Of a stretch of DNA of 64,000 nucleotides, positions 39,554 through 49,560 are shown piece by piece. Position numbers and translations under genes: made by a program. The notes beneath the pieces are model-generated. The model had not been told where the DNA came from. It searched no databases and saw only the letters and a list, made by a program, of their open reading frames with translations. The stretch is from Pythium myriotylum (Eukaryota; Oomycota; Peronosporomycetes; Pythiales; Pythiaceae): positions 620,001-684,000 of the forward strand of contig JALJCQ010000004.1 in assembly GCA_023091665.1 (NCBI GenBank). Reading direction: 5' to 3'. Position 1 is the first letter of the stretch; every line of letters starts with the position of its first letter.

Positions 39554-42500
39554 TTATCCATCGACGGAAAAGCACTCGCGCAGTAACACGTCCAAGTGTT
39601 CGTCGCTGCTCAGCGTCGCGCGCCAGTTTAGACAGAACGCCTCAAACTGCTCGAGCAGCACGGCGCCATCGGGGGAGCCTGAGAGTTCGAAGCTCGACGC
39701 AAAGTCCTGGAACACGGCGTCGGCAGAGGCGATGCCCAGTTTGACGTCCGGATGGTTGGCGGCCTGGAAGCTTCTCGCGAGCGCAACGGGGAACACGCGG
39801 CCTTTACCGGCGATCTGCAGTGCGCCAAAGACGCGTCGGATGCTCTCGCTGTTTCGCTCACTCAGCTGGCCCAACAAACCTGCAAGCAGTTTCTTGACCG
39901 AGATGCGGTGCTGTTGGTACTGGTTTTGTAGTAGCCGCGAGCCGATGCTGGCCAAGCCAACACCGGACGCGAGTCCGTCATCGAGTTGTGGCTGCGTGTT
40001 GAAGTACTCGAATAGCGCAACACAGTGCGCCTCGATAAGCGAGAGGCCAAGCGTCGAACCCAGAGCCTCAGCGCAGTGTGCAGCTGAGACCGTGCCGGTC
40101 TTGGCATCGATGTAGTGCATCACACGCTTGCGGAGCGCGACGACATCAGCAACCGTCTTCTGCTGCAGGCGACGCCGCAGTGCAAAGTACACCGAGTCGC
40201 CAGAGAGGCTTTGAATAGAGCCAGCAATACTTGAGATAGACGGAGTTTGCATCGACCTCAGCGACGTGCTGAATGACGCGTCCTTCAGCGACACGATCTT
40301 CTTGCCAGCGACTGGCGGCTGCGTGAAGTCTAAGGCAGAGCTCGTGATGATCTGGGCGTTCTGGAGATTACTCTCTTGGGCCTGGAGTTTCGCCTGGATA
40401 TCCTGCGGCTTCACGCCGAGGTCATCTAAGATCTCCTTGACGACTTCACGACCGTCATCGGTCGTGACGAGCACGCGGCGCGTGGTCGTGTTCTCGCACC
40501 ATCCACTGCCGCCGCTGATATGCCATGCGTTGCGCATCATGAGCTCAAAGTAATCGTCGTCATCAATACTGGCGCTGATGTTGTGGTAGTAGTGGATCCA
40601 CTGCTCGAACGTGATCTTGCCGTTATGGATGCCGTCCACATCAAATGTCTCGAGGAACTCGCGGAAGACGTCGTCGGGCGTCTTGCGACCCGAAAGCACC
40701 TCCGGATGTTTGCTCGCATCGTAGGCCTCGACGATGTCGCTTGGCTCGAGCAGTCCGTTGCCGTCCTTGTCCATACGTCGAAAGGCCTCGCGTACGAAGC
40801 CCATGCGTCGTTCGTTCATCGGATCTCTCACGCCATATAGGAACTCGCTGAGGTCGATTGTGCCGCTGCGGTCACGATCGAAGAACTGGAAGAGCAGCCG
40901 CACGTCAGCGTCGCTCAGCTCGAGCTCGCACTCGCGCATGGCCTTGCGGAACTCACTCAGGCTCAGCGAGCCGTTTCCGTCGTCGTCCATGATGCGGAAC
41001 TTGCGACTCAGCCCGCAGAAGCCGTGGGCGCCCTTGGCCTTGAGTGCGGTCTTGAGCCTCGCGACGATGGCCTGCACGCCCGCGGGGATCATGATCGACG
41101 GAGTGGCCAACGAAGTTGCGCCAGAGGCGAGAGGAGGGGGTAGTGACCCTCGACGGCGTTGAGTTGCCTGTGTCGAGATGGCCAATGGAGGCACCATGGT
41201 CTTCTCACCCATCTTTGACGTACCATCGACACCCAGACACGCTGCGATGGAGCTGCTTGAGTTGTTCTTAGTGCGTACCATGCCAATGCCCCCACCGGAG
41301 GGCGGCGGCGTGCGCGACGTGTGGTCCAGCACGTCGTAGAAGCTCGCACGCTGCACTGGGGCGGCTCGCTGCGCAGCCAACACGCGAGCCGCGTCTTCTC
41401 TCTTGACTCCTAGGTCGTTCTGAACCTCCTCGACCGTCGCAGATCCATCGGCGTGCGTGACCAGCAGCCGGCGATTGCTACTGTTGGCGCTCCAGCCTTG
41501 GCCACCACTGATGTGCCACGCGTTGCGCATCATGAGCTCGAAATAGTCGTCGTCGTCGATGCTCGCGCTGATATTCTGGTAGTACCGCGTCCATTCCTCG
41601 AACGAGACCTTGCCCTGGTGCAGATGGTCGATATCGAAGCTCTCGAGGAACTCGCGGAAGACGTCTTCCTGGGTCTTCCGGCCCGAGAGCACGTCCGGAT
41701 GTCGTCGCGCGTCGTAGACGTCGACAATGTCGCTGACCTCGAGCACGCCGTTGCGGTCTTTATCCAGCAGATCGAAGGCCATGCGCACGAAGAGCAGCCG
41801 CCGCTCGTTCATGGGCTCGCGCACGCCAAGCATGAACTCGTGACAGTCGATTGCGCCGTCGTGGTTGGCGTCGAAGAAGTGGAAGAGGCTCTGCACGTCC
41901 TGCGCCGAGAGCGAGAGCACTTTGCTCTCTCGTAGTGCGCGAGTGAACTCGTCGAGGCTGATGGCGCCGTTCTGGTCCTCGTCCAGCTGCTTAAACTTGC
42001 GCTGCAGCGAGAGAAACCCCACGACACCCTGGTCCTTGAGCGCCGCGCGAAGCTGGTAGAGGATGCGTCGCAGGTCCTTCGACTGCTTGGCCGAACCGTA
42101 CTGCGGTGCTAGGAACGTCGGCGACGACGGATGTGGCAGCCCGTGTTTCTCGCACGCTAATACGGACGTGTGATGGTCGCTGAGCTCGGGCTGCAAGATC
42201 GCAAAAGTCTGCCGAGAGTTGTGGCCTGTCGTGAAGCCTCGGAACGCGCGCTTGTCGATGGGCACGACGGCAGCCGGTGACAACGAAGAAGACGAAGATG
42301 ATGACGGCGGGGCGGCGGTGAGTTGCCAGGCGTTGCGTACCATGAGCTCAAAGTAGTCGTCGTCGCCCACGAAGAAGCCCACATTGCTGTAGTAGTGTTC
42401 CCACTGCGCGAGCGCCACGCGGCCGTCTCGCGCATCTTCGAGATCAAAGTTCTCGATAAAGTCCTGGAAGACCTGCTCCTCCGACCGGCGACCGGCGATC

Positions 42501-44101
42501 ACGTCTGGATGTCGTGCAGCGTCATATCGCTGGACGAGCTCGCTCGGCTCGAGTGTTGCGCTGCCCGAGGCCTCGATGAGCGACGCGAACGCGAGGCGCA
42601 CGAGTTCTTGCCGTCGTGGGTTAAGCGGCTCGCGGATGAAGTCGAGACAGACGCCTACAGGGATGAGACCGCGGTGGTCGCGGTCCAGGAACTTGAAGAG
42701 GACGCGGAGGTCACTCTCGCTCAGCTGGATCTCGTCGCTTGGACGCAGCGCCTGCTTAAACTCGCTCAGCGATAGCAGTCCGTCGCTGTCCACGTCGCTC
42801 AGGCGGATCTGCCGCGTAAGCTCCACGAGGCAGCGCAGTCCTCGGGCTTTGATAGCAGCACGTAGACGCGTCAGCACCGAGAGCGTGCCTGGGTCCAGCG
42901 TCTCGACCGTCGCGCGAGGTGTGGCGACACGAGGCGACGTGCGTGCGCTGCCGCGAGGACTCGGAGTGGGCTGCCGAAGCGATGGGTCCACCATGCACGC
43001 GGCGAACTGCGAGCCCTTGAGGAACTCAAGGTTCGTGTGGACAGCCTTGGGCGAGTCTGTGGAGCTGAGGCTCTGACTGCGATGAAGTCGCTGTGGCACA
43101 GGAGGCGGTGTAGTTGCCACGGGCGCCGGTGGCGGAAGAGAGGTTGTTGTAGTCGAGACCGTGAGGTTTGTGTACTTGGCGTCATTGAGTGCCTGCAGAA
43201 GAGATACAGGAGAAGCGGAAGCCGCGTTGCTAGCGATGCCTCTTGCGCTTGTGGCCTCGCTGAGCGAGGTGCGTGGCGTGGCCTTCCAGACGCGCTTCAT
43301 CACGAGCTCAAAGTACTCCTCGCTCGGCACGTGGCCGCTCACGTACTGGAAGTAGCTCATCCATTGGTACTGGTTCACGAATGCCGACGCTGTGGATCGT
43401 GTGAGAAGCTGGAAAGAGGCGAGAAACTCGTCGTGGACCTGCGCAGCTGTCTTCTCGCCGAACATGACGCTCGGGTGTTTGCTCGCGTCGTGGAACGCGA
43501 CTGCGTCGGTCGTGGCGATGTAGCCCACGCGCTTGCGGTCGAGCTGCTCGAAGACGCTCTGCACGAGCTCAAGACGACGATCGGTCAGCGGGCCCTACAC
43601 AAGCAATATCAGCGACCAGCCAGCATACGAGACGGAAGTGGGATCGTACACAGAGCAAGTTCTTGACGGCCTCGACAGTTGTGCGGCCCTCGTCGGCGCT
43701 ACCGACGTGCCGAAGCAGCGCGCGTGCGTCCTGCAGAGAGGGTCAGTTGAAATGATGGCTTCATTCCTTTTTGGGACATAATGAGACCTACGACTTCGGA
43801 GACGTTGAGCTGGTTCTCGTTGAAGACGCGCTTGAGGGTGGCGCGACCGAGGCCCGCACTGTCCGTCTGCTGGGCCTTCTCGAGGCTCTGGCCGAGCTGC
43901 ACCCACGCACTACAAGCTCCCACCGTCAGTTGATTTTATTTTATGAGAAGCTGAGAAGCAATAAAAAAAAACTCACACGAGTCCTCGCGAGCGCAGCACG
44001 CTCTGCAGCGACGTGATGAGACGCTGGGCATCCACTTGGTCCGCGTTTTCCTGCTGCGCAGCGTTCCACTGGTTCAGCGAGCGCGGCGTCGTGGCCGCCA
44101 T
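39554..44101 (-). CDS. Giant multi-module EF-hand protein (calcyphosine-like repeats)
   Basis: Four exons by my reading: 43977-44101, 43792-43909, 43650-43730 and 39554-43594. Introns are 67, 61 and 55 nt. Together they encode 1,454 residues without a frame break. At least nine EF-hand loops are visible, for example DVDSDGLLSLSEF, DEDQNGAISLDEF, DANHDGAIDCHEF, DDDGNGSLSLSEF, DRDRSGTIDLSEF and DKDGNGLLEPSDI. They fall in four calcyphosine-like modules (about residues 130-210, 330-560, 640-830 and 980-1180). Modules end with an ASIDDDDYFELMMRNAWHIS segment or variants of it. Terminal modules are degenerate. No membrane segment. Calcyphosine-like proteins bind Ca2+ and several are ciliary; a flagellar role in zoospores is plausible but inferred. 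Confidence 0.85.
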
Positions 44102-44641
44102 GATGATGAGAAGCGTGAGAGATGGTGAATGCTCTGGCCATCGCAAAGAGAATCGAGTGCGTGGGCTATATTTACGACGAGCGAAAAGCGAGGCGAACCG
44201 CCCGAGAAGAACGAGCGACAGTGAGAGAAAATAGGATTCCGCACACTCGGAAGTGATGAAGGCCCCGTCGCAGCACACGAGACAAAGACTTCGTAGGTTT
44301 TGCAATGACCAGCGGGCTCTCGACATGAGAATCTGTGGAAGTCTCGAAATTCAGGAGTGGACCTGCTGATTCAGAGCAGTGTAGCCATATTCAAATCTGC
44401 GACATGGTACAACTTCAACTCATCTGTTCAGATTCAGACCACCAGAGACCACGGTCACATCGCCATCTTTCCCCGAGAGTATCTCAAGAGACCCCCCACT
44501 ACCAATCTCTCAATCTCAATCCCCTCCAATCTCTTACCTCACCATCCTTTCGTTCTGTCCAGCCGACAGCCCTCGCTCAACGCCTTATTCCGCCTTTTAC
44601 GTTCTCCCGCTCAAGCGCCTTCTCCCCATCCCAGCTCAACC
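44102..44641. other. Divergent promoter region between the EF-hand gene and the Gly/Tyr array
   Basis: Upstream of Gly/Tyr copy 1. From 44587 the sequence is the start of the 1,366-bp repeat unit; before that it is unlike the upstream region of copies 2-4. No gene. Confidence 0.6.
44585..44606 (+). promoter_or_regulatory. Probable oomycete Inr/FPR-type start region of Gly/Tyr copy 1
   Basis: TTATTCCGCCTTTTACGTTC lies about 40-55 bp before the ATG. It is repeated before copies 2-4 as TCATTCCGCCTTTTACG (about 45951-45967, 47317-47333 and 48683-48699), which fits the TCAYTYY initiator plus downstream T-rich FPR of oomycete promoters better. Copy 1 has TT instead of TC at the start, because the junction with unique sequence falls inside the element. 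Confidence 0.45.
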
Positions 44642-45349
44642 ATGAAGTTCTTCACTCCGCTCTCAGCTCTCGCTCTCGTTGCCGCCCTCGCTGGCTCGGT
44701 CACGGCGCAAAGCCCCTCGCCAGCAGCTCCGACTCCCATTGAAGCCGTCGTCGTGCCTGCGTCGTCAGTCGAGGCGCTTGCTGAGGCGTCGCCAGCCGCT
44801 GAGTCGCTGTCGTCGACTCACTCGAGCGACTCGCTTCGTGCGAACCAGGAGAGTGGGAAGTTCGGGTATGACGACTACGACTATGGGTACGACAAGAAGA
44901 AGAAGAGCAAGAAGTACGGGTACGACGATGACTACGGGTATGGGTACGGCGACGACTACGATGGCGACTACGGGTACGGCAAGAAGAAGCAGGTGAAGTA
45001 CTACGGTGGGTACGACGACTATGGGAAGAAGCCGTACTACGGAGGTTACGACAGCTACTACGGCAAGAAGGACTACTATGGCAGCTACGATAAGTATGGC
45101 TACGGTGACTATGACAAGTATGGTTACGGCGGTGGCTACGGCGGTGGCTACGGTGGTGGCTACGGTGGCTATGGCAACTACGGCAACCACGGCGACTACG
45201 GATACGGTGGCTACGGGGGCGGCTACGGTGGTGGCTATGGTGGATATGGTGGTAGCTACGGTGGCGGCTACCCGTACAGCTACTCGTACGGCTACGACAA
45301 CTATGGCGGCTACCCGTACAGCTTTGGTTTGTACAACTTCGGGTACTGA
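44642..45349 (+). CDS. Secreted Gly/Tyr/Lys-rich protein, tandem copy 1
   Basis: Predicted 235 residues. Signal peptide MKFFTPLSALALVAALAGS with likely cleavage at Ala-22 before QSPSPAAP; Ser/Ala/Glu linker to about residue 75; then Tyr/Asp/Lys repeats (YGYDKKKKSKKYGYDDDYGY) and Gly/Tyr repeats (GYGGGYGGGYGG), ending in YSFGLYNFGY. Almost every third residue of the second half is Tyr. Only one Cys-free, low-complexity chain; no enzyme domain. Likely an extracellular matrix, wall or adhesive protein; Tyr/Lys richness would allow oxidative cross-linking (inference). The frame is open further upstream (to 44357), but the signal peptide fixes the start. Confidence 0.88.
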   Translation: MKFFTPLSALALVAALAGSVTAQSPSPAAPTPIEAVVVPASSVEALAEASPAAESLSSTHSSDSLRANQESGKFGYDDYDYGYDKKKKSKKYGYDDDYGYGYGDDYDGDYGYGKKKQVKYYGGYDDYGKKPYYGGYDSYYGKKDYYGSYDKYGYGDYDKYGYGGGYGGGYGGGYGGYGNYGNHGDYGYGGYGGGYGGGYGGYGGSYGGGYPYSYSYGYDNYGGYPYSFGLYNFGY

Positions 45350-46007
45350 ACCTGTTGGGAGTGTGAGCCATGCGCGTTACTCGTGTCGTTTTAGTTGAAT
45401 GGATTCTTTTGTCGAACAGCATCTCGTGGTTGCGCTTTTATACAATCTTTGTTGAATGGTTGAATCCCACCAGTCCTCAAATCCTCCTGTTTGGGACTGC
45501 GTCAAAAGCAATTGCTGACGTCGGTAGTTGGAGGTGATGATGATTGTGATGATGATAAAGTCTGTTGAGTTCGACTAGTGAATCCTAGGTAGTTGGAAGC
45601 TGAGTAGCCCTACGTCGCGTTATTGAGCGAGTTGGTGAGAGCGCTGTGTTGGGCGATCTTGACATACTGATGGTGACGGGGTTTCAATGAACCGCCCCAG
45701 AGACATCTCGCGCACCTTTCCGTAAACATGCGTGACGGGACCAAGTGAGTCCCTCCCAGCGTCCGCCATGAGCGCTAGTCAGTGAAGTTCATGAGAACCA
45801 CTTCGATGTGAATCTTTTCCTCTTGAGGGGCGAAATCACTCACTTCACTGTCAACAGAAGCAAGAGAATGCTCCTGTCGATCACTCAACTCACGCGCGTC
45901 TCTCGCAACAGTGTGAACTGCCAGTTCAACCTGCTTCATGCTTCTCATTCTCATTCCGCCTTTTACGTTCTCCCGCTCAAGTGCCTTCTCCCCATCCCAG
46001 CTCAACC

Positions 46008-46715
46008 ATGAAGTTCTTCACTCCGCTCTCAGCTCTCGCTCTCGTTGCCGCCCTCGCTGGCTCGGTCACGGCGCAAAGCCCCTCGCCAGCAGCTCCGACT
46101 CCCATTGAAGCCGTCGTCGTGCCTGCGTCGTCAGTCGAGGCGCTTGCTGAGGCGTCGCCAGCCGCTGAGTCGCTGTCGTCGACTCACTCGAGCGACTCGC
46201 TTCGTGCGAACCAGGAGAGTGGGAAGTTCGGGTATGACGACTACGACTATGGGTACGACAAGAAGAAGAAGAGCAAGAAGTACGGGTACGACGATGACTA
46301 CGGGTATGGGTACGGCGACGACTACGATGGCGACTACGGGTACGGCAAGAAGAAGCAGGTGAAGTACTACGGTGGGTACGACGACTATGGGAAGAAGCCG
46401 TACTACGGAGGTTACGACAGCTACTACGGCAAGAAGGACTACTATGGCAGCTACGATAAGTATGGCTACGGTGACTATGACAAGTATGGTTACGGCGGTG
46501 GCTACGGCGGTGGCTACGGTGGTGGCTACGGTGGCTATGGCAACTACGGCAACCACGGCGACTACGGATACGGTGGCTACGGGGGCGGCTACGGTGGTGG
46601 CTATGGTGGATATGGTGGTAGCTACGGTGGCGGCTACCCGTACAGCTACTCGTACGGCTACGACAACTATGGCGGCTACCCGTACAGCTTTGGTTTGTAC
46701 AACTTCGGGTACTGA
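46008..46715 (+). CDS. Secreted Gly/Tyr/Lys-rich protein, tandem copy 2
   Basis: 235 residues, identical to copy 1. Its upstream region is the 3' flank of copy 1 (about 660 bp from stop to ATG) and not the unique promoter region of copy 1, so the copies may be expressed differently in spite of identical products. A TCATTCCGCCTTTTACG start region precedes it. Confidence 0.88.
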   Translation: MKFFTPLSALALVAALAGSVTAQSPSPAAPTPIEAVVVPASSVEALAEASPAAESLSSTHSSDSLRANQESGKFGYDDYDYGYDKKKKSKKYGYDDDYGYGYGDDYDGDYGYGKKKQVKYYGGYDDYGKKPYYGGYDSYYGKKDYYGSYDKYGYGDYDKYGYGGGYGGGYGGGYGGYGNYGNHGDYGYGGYGGGYGGGYGGYGGSYGGGYPYSYSYGYDNYGGYPYSFGLYNFGY

Positions 46716-47373
46716 ACCTGTTGGGAGTGTGAGCCATGCGCGTTACTCGTGTCGTTTTAGTTGAATGGATTCTTTTGTCGAACAGCATCTCGTGGTTGCG
46801 CTTTTATACAATCTTTGTTGAATGGTTGAATCCCACCAGTCCTCAAATCCTCCTGTTTGGGACTGCGTCAAAAGCAATTGCTGACGTCGGTAGTTGGAGG
46901 TGATGATGATTGTGATGATGATAAAGTCTGTTGAGTTCGACTAGTGAATCCTAGGTAGTTGGAAGCTGAGTAGCCCTACGTCGCGTTATTGAGCGAGTTG
47001 GTGAGAGCGCTGTGTTGGGCGATCTTGACATACTGATGGTGACGGGGTTTCAATGAACCGCCCCAGAGACATCTCGCGCACCTTTCCGTAAACATGCGTG
47101 ACGGGACCAAGTGAGTCCCTCCCAGCGTCCGCCATGAGCGCTAGTCAGTGAAGTTCATGAGAACCACTTCGATGTGAATCTTTTCCTCTTGAGGGGCGAA
47201 ATCACTCACTTCACTGTCAACAGAAGCAAGAGAATGCTCCTGTCGATCACTCAACTCACGCGCGTCTCTCGCAACAGTGTGAACTGCCAGTTCAACCTGC
47301 TTCATGCTTCTCATTCTCATTCCGCCTTTTACGTTCTCCCGCTCAAGTGCCTTCTCCCCATCCCAGCTCAACC

Positions 47374-48081
47374 ATGAAGTTCTTCACTCCGCTCTCAGCT
47401 CTCGCTCTCGTTGCCGCCCTCGCTGGCTCGGTCACGGCGCAAAGCCCCTCGCCAGCAGCTCCGACTCCCATTGAAGCCGTCGTCGTGCCTGCGTCGTCAG
47501 TCGAGGCGCTTGCTGAGGCGTCGCCAGCCGCTGAGTCGCTGTCGTCGACTCACTCGAGCGACTCGCTTCGTGCGAACCAGGAGAGTGGGAAGTTCGGGTA
47601 TGACGACTACGACTATGGGTACGACAAGAAGAAGAAGAGCAAGAAGTACGGGTACGACGATGACTACGGGTATGGGTACGGCGACGACTACGATGGCGAC
47701 TACGGGTACGGCAAGAAGAAGCAGGTGAAGTACTACGGTGGGTACGACGACTATGGGAAGAAGCCGTACTACGGAGGTTACGACAGCTACTACGGCAAGA
47801 AGGACTACTATGGCAGCTACGATAAGTATGGCTACGGTGACTATGACAAGTATGGTTACGGCGGTGGCTACGGCGGTGGCTACGGTGGTGGCTACGGTGG
47901 CTATGGCAACTACGGCAACCACGGCGACTACGGATACGGTGGCTACGGGGGCGGCTACGGTGGTGGCTATGGTGGATATGGTGGTAGCTACGGTGGCGGC
48001 TACCCGTACAGCTACTCGTACGGCTACGACAACTATGGCGGCTACCCGTACAGCTTTGGTTTGTACAACTTCGGGTACTGA
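47374..48081 (+). CDS. Secreted Gly/Tyr/Lys-rich protein, tandem copy 3
   Basis: 235 residues, identical to copies 1 and 2, exactly 1,366 bp downstream of copy 2. Flanks are identical on both sides to those of copy 2. Confidence 0.88.
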   Translation: MKFFTPLSALALVAALAGSVTAQSPSPAAPTPIEAVVVPASSVEALAEASPAAESLSSTHSSDSLRANQESGKFGYDDYDYGYDKKKKSKKYGYDDDYGYGYGDDYDGDYGYGKKKQVKYYGGYDDYGKKPYYGGYDSYYGKKDYYGSYDKYGYGDYDKYGYGGGYGGGYGGGYGGYGNYGNHGDYGYGGYGGGYGGGYGGYGGSYGGGYPYSYSYGYDNYGGYPYSFGLYNFGY

Positions 48082-48739
48082 ACCTGTTGGGAGTGTGAGC
48101 CATGCGCGTTACTCGTGTCGTTTTAGTTGAATGGATTCTTTTGTCGAACAGCATCTCGTGGTTGCGCTTTTATACAATCTTTGTTGAATGGTTGAATCCC
48201 ACCAGTCCTCAAATCCTCCTGTTTGGGACTGCGTCAAAAGCAATTGCTGACGTCGGTAGTTGGAGGTGATGATGATTGTGATGATGATAAAGTCTGTTGA
48301 GTTCGACTAGTGAATCCTAGGTAGTTGGAAGCTGAGTAGCCCTACGTCGCGTTATTGAGCGAGTTGGTGAGAGCGCTGTGTTGGGCGATCTTGACATACT
48401 GATGGTGACGGGGTTTCAATGAACCGCCCCAGAGACATCTCGCGCACCTTTCCGTAAACATGCGTGACGGGACCAAGTGAGTCCCTCCCAGCGTCCGCCA
48501 TGAGCGCTAGTCAGTGAAGTTCATGAGAACCACTTCGATGTGAATCTTTTCCTCTTGAGGGGCGAAATCACTCACTTCACTGTCAACAGAAGCAAGAGAA
48601 TGCTCCTGTCGATCACTCAACTCACGCGCGTCTCTCGCAACAGTGTGAACTGCCAGTTCAACCTGCTTCATGCTTCTCATTCTCATTCCGCCTTTTACGT
48701 TCTCCCGCTCAAGTGCCTTCTCCCCATCCCAGCTCAACC

Positions 48740-49441
48740 ATGAAGTTCTTCACTCCGCTCTCAGCTCTCGCTCTCGTTGCCGCCCTCGCTGGCTCGGTCA
48801 CGGCGCAAAGCCCCTCGCCAGCAGCTCCGACTCCCATTGAAGCCGTCGTCGTGCCTGCGTCGTCAGTCGAGGCGCTTGCTGAGGCGTCGCCAGCCGCTGA
48901 GTCGCTGTCGTCGACTCACTCGAGCGACTCGCTTCGTGCGAACCAGGAGAGTGGGAAGTTCGGGTATGACGACTACGACTATGGGTACGACAAGAAGAAG
49001 AAGAGCAAGAAGTACGGGTACGACGATGACTACGGGTATGGGTACGGCGACGACTACGATGGCGACTACGGGTACGGCAAGAAGAAGCAGGTGAAGTACT
49101 ACGGTGGGTACGACGACTATGGGAAGAAGCCGTACTACGGAGGTTACGACAGCTACTACGGCAAGAAGGACTACTATGGCAGCTACGATAAGTATGGCTA
49201 CGGTGACTATGACAAGTATGGTTACGGCGGTGGCTACGGCGGTGGCTACGGTGGTGGCTACGGTGGCTATGGCAACTACGGCAACCACGGCGACTACGGA
49301 TACGGTGGCTACGGGGGCGGCTACGGTGGTGGCTATGGTGGATATGGTGGTAGCTACGGTGGCGGCTACCCGTACAGCTACTCGTACGGCTACGACAACT
49401 ATGGCGGCTACCCGTACAGCTTCTATGCTTTCGGCTACTGA
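48740..49441 (+). CDS. Secreted Gly/Tyr/Lys-rich protein, tandem copy 4 (variant C terminus)
   Basis: 233 residues. Identical to the other copies up to the final YPYSF; it then ends YAFGY in place of GLYNFGY, and its 3' flank is unrelated. This is the downstream junction of the array. The variant end is still a plausible Tyr/Gly terminus, so it probably descends from a separate paralogue rather than from random sequence. Convergent with the Sac1-type gene (119 bp between stops). Confidence 0.88.
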   Translation: MKFFTPLSALALVAALAGSVTAQSPSPAAPTPIEAVVVPASSVEALAEASPAAESLSSTHSSDSLRANQESGKFGYDDYDYGYDKKKKSKKYGYDDDYGYGYGDDYDGDYGYGKKKQVKYYGGYDDYGKKPYYGGYDSYYGKKDYYGSYDKYGYGDYDKYGYGGGYGGGYGGGYGGYGNYGNHGDYGYGGYGGGYGGGYGGYGGSYGGGYPYSYSYGYDNYGGYPYSFYAFGY

Positions 49442-49560
49442 GTTTGATGTTGAAGACTTCGTGAGTAGCTTCTATCACATGTGAACATCGAGTGCGTTGT
49501 GTTTTCTATTTTCTTGCTTTCTATCGCCTCGTGCGTCTTGTCGACGCCGGATTTGAATAT

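Larger units (their letters stand above)
44587..49422 (+). repeat. Tandem array: three full 1,366-bp units plus a partial fourth
   Basis: Units start at 44587, 45953, 47319 and 48685. Each contains a leader, one complete Gly/Tyr gene and ~600 bp of 3' flank. The only difference I noticed between units is one C/T in the leader (CTCAAGCGCC in unit 1, CTCAAGTGCC in the others). The fourth unit breaks off inside the coding region at 49423, giving copy 4 its own last residues and 3' flank. Ends of this kind indicate unequal crossing-over between two paralogous genes, with very recent amplification, or an assembly duplication. Confidence 0.95.

Noticed and set aside
44700..49478. Repeated antisense frames of 141 and 226-240 codons in each Gly/Tyr unit
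   Set aside because: They are complements of TAC/GGC repeat codons (Val/Ala or Ser/His/Arg runs); copied with the array.
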